This document shows positions 6,481 through 14,529 of a DNA stretch of 64,000 nucleotides, in pieces. The notes below the pieces were generated by a model that did no database searches, was not told the origin of the DNA, and saw nothing but the letters and a program-made list of their open reading frames with translations. Where the stretch lies: positions 1-64,000 of the IMG/VR virus record IMGVR_UViG_3300049491_000419; one strand, 5' to 3'. The position numbers were made by a program, and so were the translations under genes. Positions within the stretch are counted from its first letter, which is position 1. Each line of letters opens with the position of its first letter. This DNA is from a virus.

Positions 6481-6678
6481 ATGGGACTAGATCTGTTGAT
6501 GGTACTGTTCAGTCTTCTGATCATGTTTGTCCCGACAATGATTGCGTTCAATCGCAATCTTAAGCGTCGTTGGGCATGCTTCTGGGTTAACTTGTTATTT
6601 GGATGGACAATCATCCTGTGGGTTCCATTGGTTGTCTGGAGCTTGCTAACAAGTGCGATCGAAACAACTACTCCATAG
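6481..6678 (+). CDS. imm: superinfection immunity-like membrane protein
   Basis: 65 aa, almost entirely two membrane segments (about residues 4-22 and 33-55). FVPTMIAFNRN in the first, then a charged loop LKRRWACFWVN, then LLFGWTIILWVPLVVWSL in the second, match the pattern of the T4 Imm-type superinfection immunity family (P-T-I-I-A, N-L-x-x-G-W-T, W-x-x-x-L-V-W). In T4, Imm sits in the inner membrane and blocks DNA entry by later related phages. It is followed by two tiny hydrophobic ORFs in overlapping frames. Assignment rests on pattern recognition, not on an alignment. Confidence 0.75.
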   Translation: MGLDLLMVLFSLLIMFVPTMIAFNRNLKRRWACFWVNLLFGWTIILWVPLVVWSLLTSAIETTTP

Positions 6679-6757
6679 GATAGGTTGGGAAATTGGTTTC
6701 GCAATAGGCGCGATAATCAAACTCCTAAAGCTCATCATTAATCCCTTTTCAAAATGA
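6653..6757 (+). CDS. possible micro-ORF, amphipathic peptide
   Basis: A 34-aa frame from GTG at 6653 overlaps the end of the Imm-like gene and ends in an ATGA overlap with the next micro-ORF. It reads MRSKQLLHRIGWEIG and then FAIGAIIKLLKLIINPFSK. The hydrophobic, lysine-punctuated helix suggests a membrane-associated peptide. The overlap structure supports it, but its length makes this weak. Confidence 0.35.
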   Translation: MRSKQLLHRIGWEIGFAIGAIIKLLKLIINPFSK

Positions 6758-6837
6758 CAATCCTAATCATTATTGGTGTTGTCCTCCTGATAGGATTTGC
6801 TGTCTCTTGTTTCCTTGCTTGGTGGAACTCGTACTAA
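6754..6837 (+). CDS. possible single-span membrane micro-protein
   Basis: 27 aa: MTILIIIGVVLLIGFAVSC followed by FLAWWNSY. One transmembrane segment makes up nearly the whole peptide. The ATG is in an ATGA overlap with the preceding micro-ORF. The stop lies in the loop region of a 6-bp inverted repeat (CGTACT-AAAT-AGTACG, 6830-6845). Plausible as a third membrane component next to the Imm-like gene. Confidence 0.45.
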   Translation: MTILIIIGVVLLIGFAVSCFLAWWNSY

Positions 6838-6844
6838 ATAGTAC

Positions 6845-7540
6845 GTGAATCGATTTCAAATGACATTAGGTACAAGCTCAATTGGGTTCAACGAGGTTGT
6901 ACGTTTAAATCTCCGAAACCCTGTAGCTGATCAACTCCGCCGCAGAAAACTCTTCGCTCGACGCAGCAGAGAAGAGGGTGATCCAAATGCACTCAAAAAG
7001 ATTATAGAAAACAATGCTTCATTGCGTGTTGATTTCGGTTGGGCATTTGAATCGGAGCACTTCTACAAACAGGTTATAAATGATTGCATAAGGGAAGTTC
7101 TCCCTAAGTACATGGATCAGGCTGGGCTAATGACTGCCGACGGAACCTGCAGCTGGATTGGGTTTGTTCCACACAATGCTTACGATAGGGAAGTCTATAA
7201 AGACATGCCCGTCTATAGTCTGATACAATTCAATAACGAGCTTATTGGCTTTCAGATAGAGGTTGTTGAATTTATTTCTAATCATCATCTGTTTAGGCAA
7301 CATGCATTTATGCGTGATGACCAATATAGATTTTCAAAGTTTAAGAGTATTAGAAAAGATAGATTGGCGATGACTGAAGCCTATCACTATTACATGACTG
7401 CCCTGCATGAGGTAAGCTTGATTCCTGCAATCTCTAGAGATATCATTGAGGAACAGATTGGTTGTCATTTTCTGTATCAGCCAGATTTGTTTTTCGAGTT
7501 ACTAGAGTTCTCTATACTCAAGGGAGAGATATATGGATAA
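6845..7540 (+). CDS. hypothetical protein
   Basis: 231 aa from GTG at 6845, or 226 aa from the ATG at 6860. The N-terminus has a basic stretch (DQLRRRKLFARRSRE). The middle has FGWAFESEHFYKQVIND and a tryptophan/proline-containing segment CSWIGFVPHNAYDREVYKD. No signal peptide or membrane segment is apparent. It overlaps the next gene by 8 nt. I do not recognise the family. Confidence 0.7.
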   Translation: MNRFQMTLGTSSIGFNEVVRLNLRNPVADQLRRRKLFARRSREEGDPNALKKIIENNASLRVDFGWAFESEHFYKQVINDCIREVLPKYMDQAGLMTADGTCSWIGFVPHNAYDREVYKDMPVYSLIQFNNELIGFQIEVVEFISNHHLFRQHAFMRDDQYRFSKFKSIRKDRLAMTEAYHYYMTALHEVSLIPAISRDIIEEQIGCHFLYQPDLFFELLEFSILKGEIYG

Positions 7541-7793
7541 ATCTGAATTGTTTAAAAAGATTGATGGCATGAACATGGATGAGCTCTGTGATTACCACAG
7601 GGCAGCTACAAGCTCATCCAGGATTATTGATGTGCTTGGTGTTGCTATTCTCTTCTCAATGATACTCTTCTACAACGGAATTGTATTACTTGCTGGAACC
7701 TTTATCGTCTACGGGCTTGCAAACATTGCAGCATCTATGGGTAGAACAATTGATTTCATTGAAGAGAGGATTGTTAATCTGTCTGATAAATAA
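7533..7793 (+). CDS. small two-span membrane protein
   Basis: 86 aa. A soluble N-terminal helix (MDKSELFKKIDGMNMDELCDYH) precedes two hydrophobic segments at about residues 33-48 (IIDVLGVAILFSMILF) and 51-68 (GIVLLAGTFIVYGLANIAA), then a charged C-terminus (IDFIEERIVNLSDK). The arrangement would leave both ends on the same face of the membrane. Function unknown. Confidence 0.7.
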   Translation: MDKSELFKKIDGMNMDELCDYHRAATSSSRIIDVLGVAILFSMILFYNGIVLLAGTFIVYGLANIAASMGRTIDFIEERIVNLSDK

Positions 7794-7796
7794 CAG

Positions 7797-8159
7797 ATGC
7801 AATATCCATATCCAAGTTACGCAGTCTGCACACCGCAAGGCACAGTGGCACTCGATGCAAGTGTGCAAGCGGTAATCAACGCAATTAACACAAAATCAGT
7901 CATTCCCTACGGTGACTACGGTGGTCCATCGGTCTACTACTTCCAGACATTTGACAACGGTCTTGGTAATTTGGTTTACACGATTTTTGACAAGAACACC
8001 ACTCTTGGTCTAGCAAGCTTCATGGTTCGCTATGGTGCAGCAGCAACAATCCGCCAAGTCCTATTCCAACCCTTCCCGCGTAGTCAGATTGATCTACAGT
8101 TTCTAATCCTTCCTACTGTTCCAGTAGCAAGCTATACAAACGGCACAGTCACCCCTTGA
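7797..8159 (+). CDS. hypothetical protein
   Basis: 120 aa, rich in Y, F, V and small residues, and probably beta-structured: VCTPQGTVALDASVQAVINA, then GDYGGPSVYYFQTFDNGLG, then TLGLASFMVRYGAA. The stop codon lies inside the -35 box of the next promoter. It may be a small structural or particle-associated protein; I have no family match. Confidence 0.65.
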   Translation: MQYPYPSYAVCTPQGTVALDASVQAVINAINTKSVIPYGDYGGPSVYYFQTFDNGLGNLVYTIFDKNTTLGLASFMVRYGAAATIRQVLFQPFPRSQIDLQFLILPTVPVASYTNGTVTP

Positions 8160-8184
8160 CATATTCATCTTGTTAGTGTATACT
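8156..8184 (+). promoter_or_regulatory. near-perfect sigma70 promoter
   Basis: TTGACA at 8156-8161 and TATACT at 8179-8184 are separated by 17 bp. An AGGAG ribosome-binding site (8191-8195) and the ATG of the exonuclease gene at 8202 follow. A full consensus -35 box suggests strong early expression by host polymerase. Confidence 0.8.
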
Positions 8185-8201
8185 ACTAACAGGAGAATAA
8201 T

Positions 8202-8720
8202 ATGACACAACAAAATGTAATGGTAGACGTCGAATCCGACGGTCCCTGCCCCGGTATGCACAGCATGATTTGTTTCGGCGCTGTGATTGTTGAACCCGGA
8301 CTTCAGCGTACATTCTACGCACAACTTAAACCTATTTCGGAAATCTATATTCCCGAAGCACTCGCTATTAGTGGATTTAGTCGCGAAGACTGTATGAAGT
8401 TTCCTGAGCCACGCGATGCTATGCAGAACTTTGAAGCATGGCTTGAGAAGAATATTCCTGGCAAGCGCCCGATCTTCTGGTCTGATAATAATGGATACGA
8501 TTTCGCATTCATGAACTATTACTTCTGGCAGCAACTTAATCGTAATCCATTTGGTTGGTCATCATCCAACCTCGGTTCCTTCTACAAGGGATTGAACAAG
8601 GATTTGTACAGTACATTCAAGCACCTACGTGAAACAAAGCACACCCACAACCCTGTGGATGATGCAAAGGGCAATGCCGAAGCATTGCTGAAGATGTTTT
8701 CTATGTTGAGGACAAAGTGA
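8202..8720 (+). CDS. DnaQ/RNase T-fold 3'-5' exonuclease
   Basis: 172 aa. The DEDD-type exonuclease motifs are visible: MVDVES (about residues 7-12) for ExoI, DNNGYDFAFMNYYF for ExoII near residue 90, and HNPVDDAKGNAEALL (about 148-162) for ExoIII with the catalytic H and D. The family removes nucleotides from 3' ends of RNA or DNA using two metal ions; small phage and mycobacterial members act on RNA. It has a strong AGGAG site and its own sigma70-type promoter, so it is likely expressed early. Its stop overlaps the next start (GTGA). Confidence 0.85.
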   Translation: MTQQNVMVDVESDGPCPGMHSMICFGAVIVEPGLQRTFYAQLKPISEIYIPEALAISGFSREDCMKFPEPRDAMQNFEAWLEKNIPGKRPIFWSDNNGYDFAFMNYYFWQQLNRNPFGWSSSNLGSFYKGLNKDLYSTFKHLRETKHTHNPVDDAKGNAEALLKMFSMLRTK

Positions 8721-8950
8721 AGAAGGTACATGTAAAATGGATTGGACCCAATGATCCGATGATTAGAGTTGCCAGAAATGATGCTCGTTTATATCTTACC
8801 AAGAGAGAACTTCTTGATTTAAGAAACGAGATCACTGAGTTCCTTAAATACTACCCGGATGATTTTAGTGCCGGGAGAATTGATGATGAAACTCCGCCAG
8901 AGGATATTTCGGTTTGGGCAATAGACTATGACAAAAAAGTTACCGGGTAA
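8717..8950 (+). CDS. small hypothetical protein
   Basis: 77 aa from the GTG at 8717, in a GTGA overlap with the exonuclease stop. It reads KKVHVKWIGPNDPMIRV, then a predicted helix LTKRELLDLRNEITEFLKYY, then an acidic end (DDETPPEDISVWAIDYDKK). Translational coupling suggests co-expression with the exonuclease. Function unknown. Confidence 0.7.
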   Translation: MKKVHVKWIGPNDPMIRVARNDARLYLTKRELLDLRNEITEFLKYYPDDFSAGRIDDETPPEDISVWAIDYDKKVTG

Positions 8951-9071
8951 GACACATTCACATCGTTCAGCACAAAGTATGTTGAAGGAGATTGAAGACT
9001 TAAAGATTATGAATGAGAAGTTGAAGTCTCTCATTAAGGATATTTTGGATATGCTGGAGAAGAAGTTATGA
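8928..9071 (+). CDS. short coiled-coil protein
   Basis: 47 aa: MTKKLPGKTHSHRSAQSMLK, then EIEDLKIMNEKLKSLIKDIL, then DMLEKKL. Leucine and isoleucine spacing from residue 18 fits a coiled coil. The ATG at 8928 overlaps the preceding gene by 23 nt, and the stop is in an ATGA overlap with the gene at 9068, which supports it as a real gene. Confidence 0.65.
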   Translation: MTKKLPGKTHSHRSAQSMLKEIEDLKIMNEKLKSLIKDILDMLEKKL

Positions 9072-9541
9072 CTATGCACCTAGAGCGTGGGCTTACCACA
9101 ACTTCAACAAAGAAGCGTAAGACAAAAGTAACCAAGGCACAACAAGAAGAACTTGAGCGTGGTTGGAGAGAAAGGAATGTGCGGCTGAAACAAATGCATC
9201 TTCCTAAAGAAACATTTGAACAGTACCTGGAGTGGGTATATGGCACGGGCAAAAAAACGAAGAGACAAGAGGCTTATGAACCAAAGGCTTCGAAAGCCAC
9301 TACCACGACGTATCCTGGCCGAAAACAAGAAGTATCCAAGGAAGGGACCGCGCCCGGGAGGCTTACCGGCACTGAAGTTTCCCAACCGGCCCGTATTTGG
9401 GTCACTGGACCCTGTGCGTCTAAACCGTCGCCAATCTATACGGGGACCAAGGTGGTAGGAATTTCGCAGATGGCTAAATCAAATGCTGTTCCTGTTTTTA
9501 GCTCAGATGAAATACTTGATATTGCAAGAATGCGCCGATAA
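9068..9541 (+). CDS. conserved phage protein of unknown function
   Basis: 157 aa. The lysine/arginine-rich N-terminus (STKKRKTKVTKAQQEELERG, then LPKETFEQYLEWVYG) and the C-terminus (VVGISQMAKSNAVPVFSSDE, then ILDIARMRR) resemble a conserved protein I associate with T4-like phages of aquatic bacteria. The middle (about residues 66-118) is low in predicted structure and overlaps an open +1 frame. The basic character suggests nucleic-acid binding; this is inference only. Confidence 0.7.
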   Translation: MTMHLERGLTTTSTKKRKTKVTKAQQEELERGWRERNVRLKQMHLPKETFEQYLEWVYGTGKKTKRQEAYEPKASKATTTTYPGRKQEVSKEGTAPGRLTGTEVSQPARIWVTGPCASKPSPIYTGTKVVGISQMAKSNAVPVFSSDEILDIARMRR

Positions 9542-9789
9542 TGTTAGGAATATATTATCTAGATTATTCGGAAGTAACATTCCCGAGGTCTCGTAGAAAA
9601 ATGATTATCGGATATACTAGATCCGACCTATTACAAAAGATACTAGAGAAAAATATTCCTGATAACTATTTCTGTTGGTTACAGGAATGTAGAACACCGG
9701 GTTACCTAGTAGAGGGTAACCTAGAAACAGTAAGGGCATGGATCGATACACACATGCCCGAAACATTTGGAGAACCATGGAAGACTTAG
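9541..9789 (+). CDS. small hypothetical protein
   Basis: 82 aa starting at the ATG at 9541, one base overlapping the previous TAA (TAATG). It reads MLGIYYLDYSEVTFPRSRR, then MIIGYTRSDLLQKILEKNI, then YLVEGNLETVRAWIDTH. A mixed alpha/beta fold of unknown function. It ends in TAG within the next gene's start region. Confidence 0.7.
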   Translation: MLGIYYLDYSEVTFPRSRRKMIIGYTRSDLLQKILEKNIPDNYFCWLQECRTPGYLVEGNLETVRAWIDTHMPETFGEPWKT

Positions 9790-10043
9790 AACTTTTCAGA
9801 GACGAGGACTTTGATGACAAACATATTCCCACCAAGTGGGATTACTTTGAGGCAATGGATAGGTCTTCTATTGCATTTGCTCAGCTGGAGGGGCTACTCT
9901 ATAATCATCCAGGACTAGACAAGGAACAGGCCAAAATGGCTGCACAGGCCTTTGGGTTACTGTTTGAGATATATCAACGGGCCGGTTCTAGGTTCTTTGA
10001 TCTAACAAGGGGAGAGGATGATAAAGATAGCTCACAGGGGTAA
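9777..10043 (+). CDS. small helical hypothetical protein
   Basis: 88 aa from the ATG at 9777; an upstream in-frame codon at 9738 would add 13 residues of sequence shared with the preceding gene. It is acidic at the N-terminus (MEDLELFRDEDFDDKH) and helical afterwards (YFEAMDRSSIAFAQLEG, QAKMAAQAFGLLFEIYQRAG). It overlaps the next gene by 26 nt. Function unknown. Confidence 0.7.
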   Translation: MEDLELFRDEDFDDKHIPTKWDYFEAMDRSSIAFAQLEGLLYNHPGLDKEQAKMAAQAFGLLFEIYQRAGSRFFDLTRGEDDKDSSQG

Positions 10044-10464
10044 CTTCGCTGGCCGCGTCGAGGAACGCGAAAACACAGTTTCTTATATCGAAGAAGCTAT
10101 TGCATTAGGTTACGACGTTGAGGTTGACGTATGGTTGATTGACAGGCAATGGCACCTTGGGCATGACTTTCCCGGGGAAAAGATTGAACGAGAGTTCCTA
10201 CAACAACCGATGATTTGGACTCATGCTAAGAATCTAGTTGGTTACGTTAGCCTCTATAACAATCCATTAGTACATACCTTCTGGCACAATAAGGACGATT
10301 TTGTATTCACCTCTAAGGGCATTAAATGGTGCAAGACCCATGTCCTAACTTATGATGGTGTTATGGTAATGCCCGAGTTCAATGATTATCATACCGATAT
10401 ATTGAAGAACGGGCATTCACCTTTGGGCGTATGTTCAGACGACTTTAGGAAGTTTGAGCGTTAG
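10018..10464 (+). CDS. glycerophosphodiester phosphodiesterase-like protein
   Basis: 148 aa. IAHRGN at residues 4-9, RENTVSYIEEAIALGYDVEV at 18-37, DVWLID and LGHD at about residue 48 reproduce the metal-binding and catalytic features of the GDPD family (H-R-G, E-x-D, G-H-D). Typical family members are about 230 aa, so this is a short form. They hydrolyse glycerophosphodiesters to glycerol-3-phosphate and an alcohol. An AAGGGGAG sequence lies directly upstream of the ATG. The gene converges on the minus-strand cassette and overlaps its last gene by 20 nt, so it may be functionally linked to the sugar cassette. Confidence 0.7.
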   Translation: MIKIAHRGNFAGRVEERENTVSYIEEAIALGYDVEVDVWLIDRQWHLGHDFPGEKIEREFLQQPMIWTHAKNLVGYVSLYNNPLVHTFWHNKDDFVFTSKGIKWCKTHVLTYDGVMVMPEFNDYHTDILKNGHSPLGVCSDDFRKFER

Positions 10465-11173
10465 CCAGATAGTAATCTAGGTCTTCTGGTGTCCCTACAG
10501 ACCAGAACTTATTTGCATGACGAGTGTAGATTTTCATCCCTTGCTCAATCGCAATGTTATAGACGGGCGCAATATAGAATTCATTCTTGAATCTTATATT
10601 GCGCTTTATCATTTCCTCTGCACACTTTACAAAGTCACTACCTCTGCGCCAGTAGTAATGCCCGGTTGTTGCATGCGTAGATATCTGTATTTTTTCTGCA
10701 ATTTCTGTGGCAAAACCCTTGGTGTCTACCGCAGCATAGGACCACTTAGGCCCATCAGCCTCAATGAGAACAATACCACCATCTTTGTCCTCAAAGCTCT
10801 TCATCACGTCAATGTTTCCCCATTCGATAAGGTTATCGGAATTGACAATAAGTAACGGATCGAAACTGTTGATAATGTTCTTTGCAAATAGAAGTGACCG
10901 AGCTGCGCCGTCTGTGACTTCCGTAAGTGTTACAATATTGCAATTTGGAACAATGCTACGAAGTATTCTATAGGCATCGAATTTCTCTAGATGTTCCTGT
11001 TGAACGATGAATGTATACTTGGCATCAATGTTTAGATTGTCGACTACATGCTCAATCATTGTTTTACCATTAAACATTATCAACGGCTTAGGAACTTTGT
11101 AACCCTGTTCGACAAATCTGGATCCAGCACCAGCCATAGGGATTACTACGTTTAGATTTTTTCTGATATACAT
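10445..11173 (-). CDS. sugar nucleotidyltransferase-like protein
   Basis: 242 aa. The N-terminus VVIPMAGAGSRFVEQGY, then KVPKPLIMFNGKTMIEHVV, is the GxGxRF-K-P-K-P signature of NTP-sugar nucleotidyltransferases, which activate a sugar phosphate with an NTP. LIVNSDNLIEWG near residue 110 supplies the aspartate for metal binding. FWSVGTPEDLDYYL near the C-terminus is typical of the family. It is the last gene of a ten-gene translationally coupled cassette, with a 1-nt overlap with the HAD gene before it. The exact sugar cannot be told from the sequence. Confidence 0.85.
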   Translation of the reverse strand: MYIRKNLNVVIPMAGAGSRFVEQGYKVPKPLIMFNGKTMIEHVVDNLNIDAKYTFIVQQEHLEKFDAYRILRSIVPNCNIVTLTEVTDGAARSLLFAKNIINSFDPLLIVNSDNLIEWGNIDVMKSFEDKDGGIVLIEADGPKWSYAAVDTKGFATEIAEKIQISTHATTGHYYWRRGSDFVKCAEEMIKRNIRFKNEFYIAPVYNIAIEQGMKIYTRHANKFWSVGTPEDLDYYLANAQTS

Positions 11174-11778
11174 TATTCAATCCATTTCTTAAATAGGTCG
11201 AGCGTTAGGTCTGCTGGGCTATTTATTTTGATAACCGTAGACAATGAGTTATAGCCAGCAGCAGCACCTTCGTCTGTATCATCAATAAATAATGTATTCT
11301 TTCCATCAACATTTAATCTTTTGTAAATCTCAAATAGCATGTCGGGTGCAGGTTTTCTATTTGGTACATCTTCGCACGATACAATGGTATCAAAATACTT
11401 TCGAAGATTAGTTATATCTAAGATGTGATTCATATTCATCAACCTGCTATTTGATGCAATGGCTGTTTTGATATTCTTAGAGATTATATACTCAAGACAT
11501 TCTATAACATTAGTTGGTGCTGTTAAGTTCTTAATCTTATCGTAAAAGATATTGTCCTTCAATGTAAGTATGGTATGACAGGCATCAATATGAAACTGGA
11601 AAACAGATTGAATTAACCTAATCTTCTCCGCTGTCGACGCCATGCTGTGCTCAGAAACTTCTGGGCGACCCGTAGTATCTATGCCGGTGACTATTTGAAT
11701 GGCAGAGATTAGAGAATCCCTATGAATAATATTTGTTGAAACTAATACCCCATCTAGATCAAAAATAATTGCCTTCAT
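11173..11778 (-). CDS. HAD-superfamily phosphatase
   Basis: 201 aa. Motif I DLDGVL at residues 7-12, motif II IASNS near 108-112, motif III lysine in NRKPAPDML near residue 141, and motif IV FIDDTDEG near 165 are all present, giving a complete beta-phosphoglucomutase/phosphoglycolate phosphatase-type HAD enzyme. It would remove a phosphate from a small metabolite, perhaps a sugar phosphate feeding the adjacent nucleotidyltransferase. It starts in an ATGA overlap with the preceding glycosyltransferase-like gene. Confidence 0.85.
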   Translation of the reverse strand: MKAIIFDLDGVLVSTNIIHRDSLISAIQIVTGIDTTGRPEVSEHSMASTAEKIRLIQSVFQFHIDACHTILTLKDNIFYDKIKNLTAPTNVIECLEYIISKNIKTAIASNSRLMNMNHILDITNLRKYFDTIVSCEDVPNRKPAPDMLFEIYKRLNVDGKNTLFIDDTDEGAAAGYNSLSTVIKINSPADLTLDLFKKWIE

Positions 11779-12581
11779 AGGTATTTGTTAAAGTATCCAT
11801 TAATCCATTTTTGTTGTGCAGCCTCAACCACCTCGGACGGCCACACTCTAAGCATAGGCTCTTTACCCCAAAGATCAATTTCGTGAAGTAATCTTAGATC
11901 ACGCCAATCATGCTGAGTATCTAGAATTTCCATAAAGTTGTCTGTAGGTTTAGCCCAATATCTACAGAAAGTCAGATAACTTAATTCTCCAATATGTTGT
12001 ATTGGTAAAATATCATTGACATATTTATACCACCATAAATGCCAGTTTGTTTCATTATCATTTGCCCATACGTCAACAGATAATGCATTCATTAATATAG
12101 CCATATTTTCAGTGGATGACATAAAAAGAACATCGGGAAGAAGATTCTTGTCTAGTGAAGTAGCCCAGGCAAAACCAATAGAGTTGTTAAATCTTTCTAA
12201 ATTAATTAACTCTGGAGTCGGTATAGGTGTGAAGAAAATATCTGGCCGCATAATAATGATATAATCATATTCTATTCCGCTACTTATAATTAGTTCAAAT
12301 CCGGCCTTCCATCGATTAATCATCTTAGAGTTATATTTAACCTCCTTAAAAGATTCATGAAAGTCAATTCTTATAGTTGCCGCTCGGCCCAAGTCTGTGA
12401 TAATCTTCTCCGCAGAGACATGTTCGGTTCTACTAAAATTTATTTTTGGAGATAGGTATTCCGTTTTATCCCACGTACTAAAATAAATGTCAATCCCTGG
12501 GCTATCAAGGAAAGGCATAGTTTTTCGAGTGACATCAAATTTACGATATTCTCCACTTAATAGAATTGCAATTCTCTTCAT
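11775..12581 (-). CDS. glycosyltransferase-like protein
   Basis: 268 aa. RIAILLSGEYRKFDVT at the start, YFSTWDKTEYLS, and YDYIIIMRPDIFF at about residue 104-116 (an R-P-D replacing a D-x-D) resemble phage and bacterial glycosyltransferase-like proteins that begin LSGxxR and carry FxTW. The C-terminal part is tryptophan-rich (NWHLWWYKYVN). No membrane segment. It is coupled to both neighbours. Substrate unknown. Confidence 0.65.
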   Translation of the reverse strand: MKRIAILLSGEYRKFDVTRKTMPFLDSPGIDIYFSTWDKTEYLSPKINFSRTEHVSAEKIITDLGRAATIRIDFHESFKEVKYNSKMINRWKAGFELIISSGIEYDYIIIMRPDIFFTPIPTPELINLERFNNSIGFAWATSLDKNLLPDVLFMSSTENMAILMNALSVDVWANDNETNWHLWWYKYVNDILPIQHIGELSYLTFCRYWAKPTDNFMEILDTQHDWRDLRLLHEIDLWGKEPMLRVWPSEVVEAAQQKWINGYFNKYL

Positions 12582-13159
12582 TAGAGTCTAATACTCCAAA
12601 CACAACTATTCTTATGCAGAATCATTTTTTTGTTTAGCATTTTTTCTAACCTGGCCACATTCTCTACAACATCCGGATAATGAATGATTGGACTGTTAAA
12701 TTCATTGTAGTAATCATGCCCACAAATAATTCCGTGAGGCTTGATTTTAGGCAACCAAAATTCAATACAATTCCAGTCGTCGGGATTTGTATGAGCAGCA
12801 TCAATGAATACCATATCAACAGGTTCCTCCCAGGCCGGTATAACTTTTTCAATCATCGACAAATGTATTGGTGTTATATTCGAACAGTCCTTTGTGAATG
12901 ACTTAAACACATCTATTGAATTCGGCCTCTCAATGTCGTCATCGGTTTTAACTATCCATCCCGACCAATAATCTAAACAATAAATTTTCGATGTCGGTGA
13001 TGATACAGAGAGGCAATAAGATGACTTACCATGCATCGATCCTAATTCTATAATAGTCCCATTTGTTACAGTCCGTGCTAGTGCGGCCAGACCCCTCATA
13101 TCATTTTCAGTGAACCATCCGGGTATATTTAAATTGTGTTTAATCTGTTCTGGTGTCAC
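12581..13159 (-). CDS. class I SAM-dependent methyltransferase
   Basis: 192 aa. IIELGSMHGKSSYCLSV at residues 36-52 is the SAM-binding motif I; IYCLDYWSG gives the acidic residue after strand 2; VDMVFIDAAHTNPDDW gives the D-x-A-H motif typical of the Methyltransf_24 family; GIICGHDYYNEF follows. This subgroup often accompanies glycan biosynthesis genes and modifies sugars. The start overlaps the radical SAM stop (ATGA). Confidence 0.8.
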   Translation of the reverse strand: MTPEQIKHNLNIPGWFTENDMRGLAALARTVTNGTIIELGSMHGKSSYCLSVSSPTSKIYCLDYWSGWIVKTDDDIERPNSIDVFKSFTKDCSNITPIHLSMIEKVIPAWEEPVDMVFIDAAHTNPDDWNCIEFWLPKIKPHGIICGHDYYNEFNSPIIHYPDVVENVARLEKMLNKKMILHKNSCVWSIRL

Positions 13160-14529
13160 ATCTGTTCCTTGATTGTAATATAAAAATCAAACAACTCCGG
13201 GAATGTTTCTAGGAAATCTGTCCCACGACGTTTATCATGTTCATCAACAAATCTAACAAAATCTTTTTGTTCCTCAGTAACTTCAGTTGGATCTTCTCTA
13301 TCAACAAGCATCTGATAAATTCTTGTGAACTTATCTGCTTCCCATTCAAAGAAACCTTGATGCGGATTTTCTGGGCCTTGCAAATTTGCGTACATAAATT
13401 CGGCCTGAGCCTTCATTCCCTCTATTAGATTTTTCGGAAGTATGAATACTGCCTGATGAGCTGGCCAACGAAGATATGGAGTATCTAATATAAGTGCCGA
13501 GTATGGCATACCTTTCTTATAAAACTCCTTCTTAATTGCTAGTACGTCAATGAGAAACCTATCATATTGAAACACACTTAGAGCATTATAGGTACTCATA
13601 ATAGTGAATGTACAATTCGGCACTTCTGTTAGTACACGTCGAATATTGGACAACCATTTATCGTAATCTAACCCGTTTCTAATATATTCTGCTTGCTTGC
13701 CATATGTGTCGGCACTGGTAAAGATCTTGAACTGTTTTACCTTATTCTCAGTACATACTATCTTAATCTTCTCGATAAACTTATCTAATAGTACATCGGG
13801 AACACACATATTACTGTTAATAGACAGATGCAGATTTGGGTGCGGAGTCTCAATAACATAATCTAGAATCTTCAATGTATCCTTAGTCATTAATGGTTCA
13901 CCACCAGTAATTCTGAAATGGTCAAGTTGCTGAGATACTGTTGGCCACCATTTCCAGAATGCGTCAACATAGGGATTTTCATCCTTGTGTGGGATAGGCA
14001 TTGCATCCTGCTGTTTTAGCCATTGAATGTTTCCAAAGTTTGTCGAGGTTGGATAAGGTCCAAATCTTTCAATTTCTTCCATCCACTTACTGCTTACTTG
14101 AGGAGAACAATAACTGCATTTGAAATTACAAACACTACTAAAGGACACCTCTACATACGATGGTACTACGTCAGCATCCCACGGCATATCTTTGATTAAA
14201 TCGATATGCGGAGTAGCCCAGGGTTCTGCTGATTTATATGATCGATCGCTGATGGAACCTGTATCTTCTACCCTCCAACAATAATCACATTCATCTGGTC
14301 GTATACCATTAAGCATCTTTTGACGCTGAAGCTTTTTGAAATGCGTATTGTGCAATGCACTTGGATTATTCTTTAATTCAAGCAATGGTACTTTATGTGG
14401 CCTAGGGTGGTGACAACTATGAGTATGCCCAGTCTGAAGGTGCATAGTTACCTGCTGCCATTTCGCAGCACAGAAGGACGGACTAATAGCATTAAGCTTA
14501 TCTCTAATGAATATAATCTTTTCGCTCAT
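13156..14529 (-). CDS. radical SAM protein (twitch-domain type)
   Basis: 457 aa. SVCNFKCSYCSPQ near residue 132-144 is the C-x3-C-x2-C motif that binds the [4Fe-4S] cluster and SAM; FRITGGEPLMTKDTL supplies the GGEP motif. Additional cysteines and histidines precede the cluster (TGHTHSCHHPRPHKVP, then DECDYCWR near residue 80), suggesting a second metal site. The protein would generate a 5'-deoxyadenosyl radical for a modification reaction. In this context the substrate may be a sugar or a peptide. Such proteins occur in T4-like phages of aquatic hosts. Coupled to neighbours by ATGA overlaps. Confidence 0.85.
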   Translation of the reverse strand: MSEKIIFIRDKLNAISPSFCAAKWQQVTMHLQTGHTHSCHHPRPHKVPLLELKNNPSALHNTHFKKLQRQKMLNGIRPDECDYCWRVEDTGSISDRSYKSAEPWATPHIDLIKDMPWDADVVPSYVEVSFSSVCNFKCSYCSPQVSSKWMEEIERFGPYPTSTNFGNIQWLKQQDAMPIPHKDENPYVDAFWKWWPTVSQQLDHFRITGGEPLMTKDTLKILDYVIETPHPNLHLSINSNMCVPDVLLDKFIEKIKIVCTENKVKQFKIFTSADTYGKQAEYIRNGLDYDKWLSNIRRVLTEVPNCTFTIMSTYNALSVFQYDRFLIDVLAIKKEFYKKGMPYSALILDTPYLRWPAHQAVFILPKNLIEGMKAQAEFMYANLQGPENPHQGFFEWEADKFTRIYQMLVDREDPTEVTEEQKDFVRFVDEHDKRRGTDFLETFPELFDFYITIKEQM

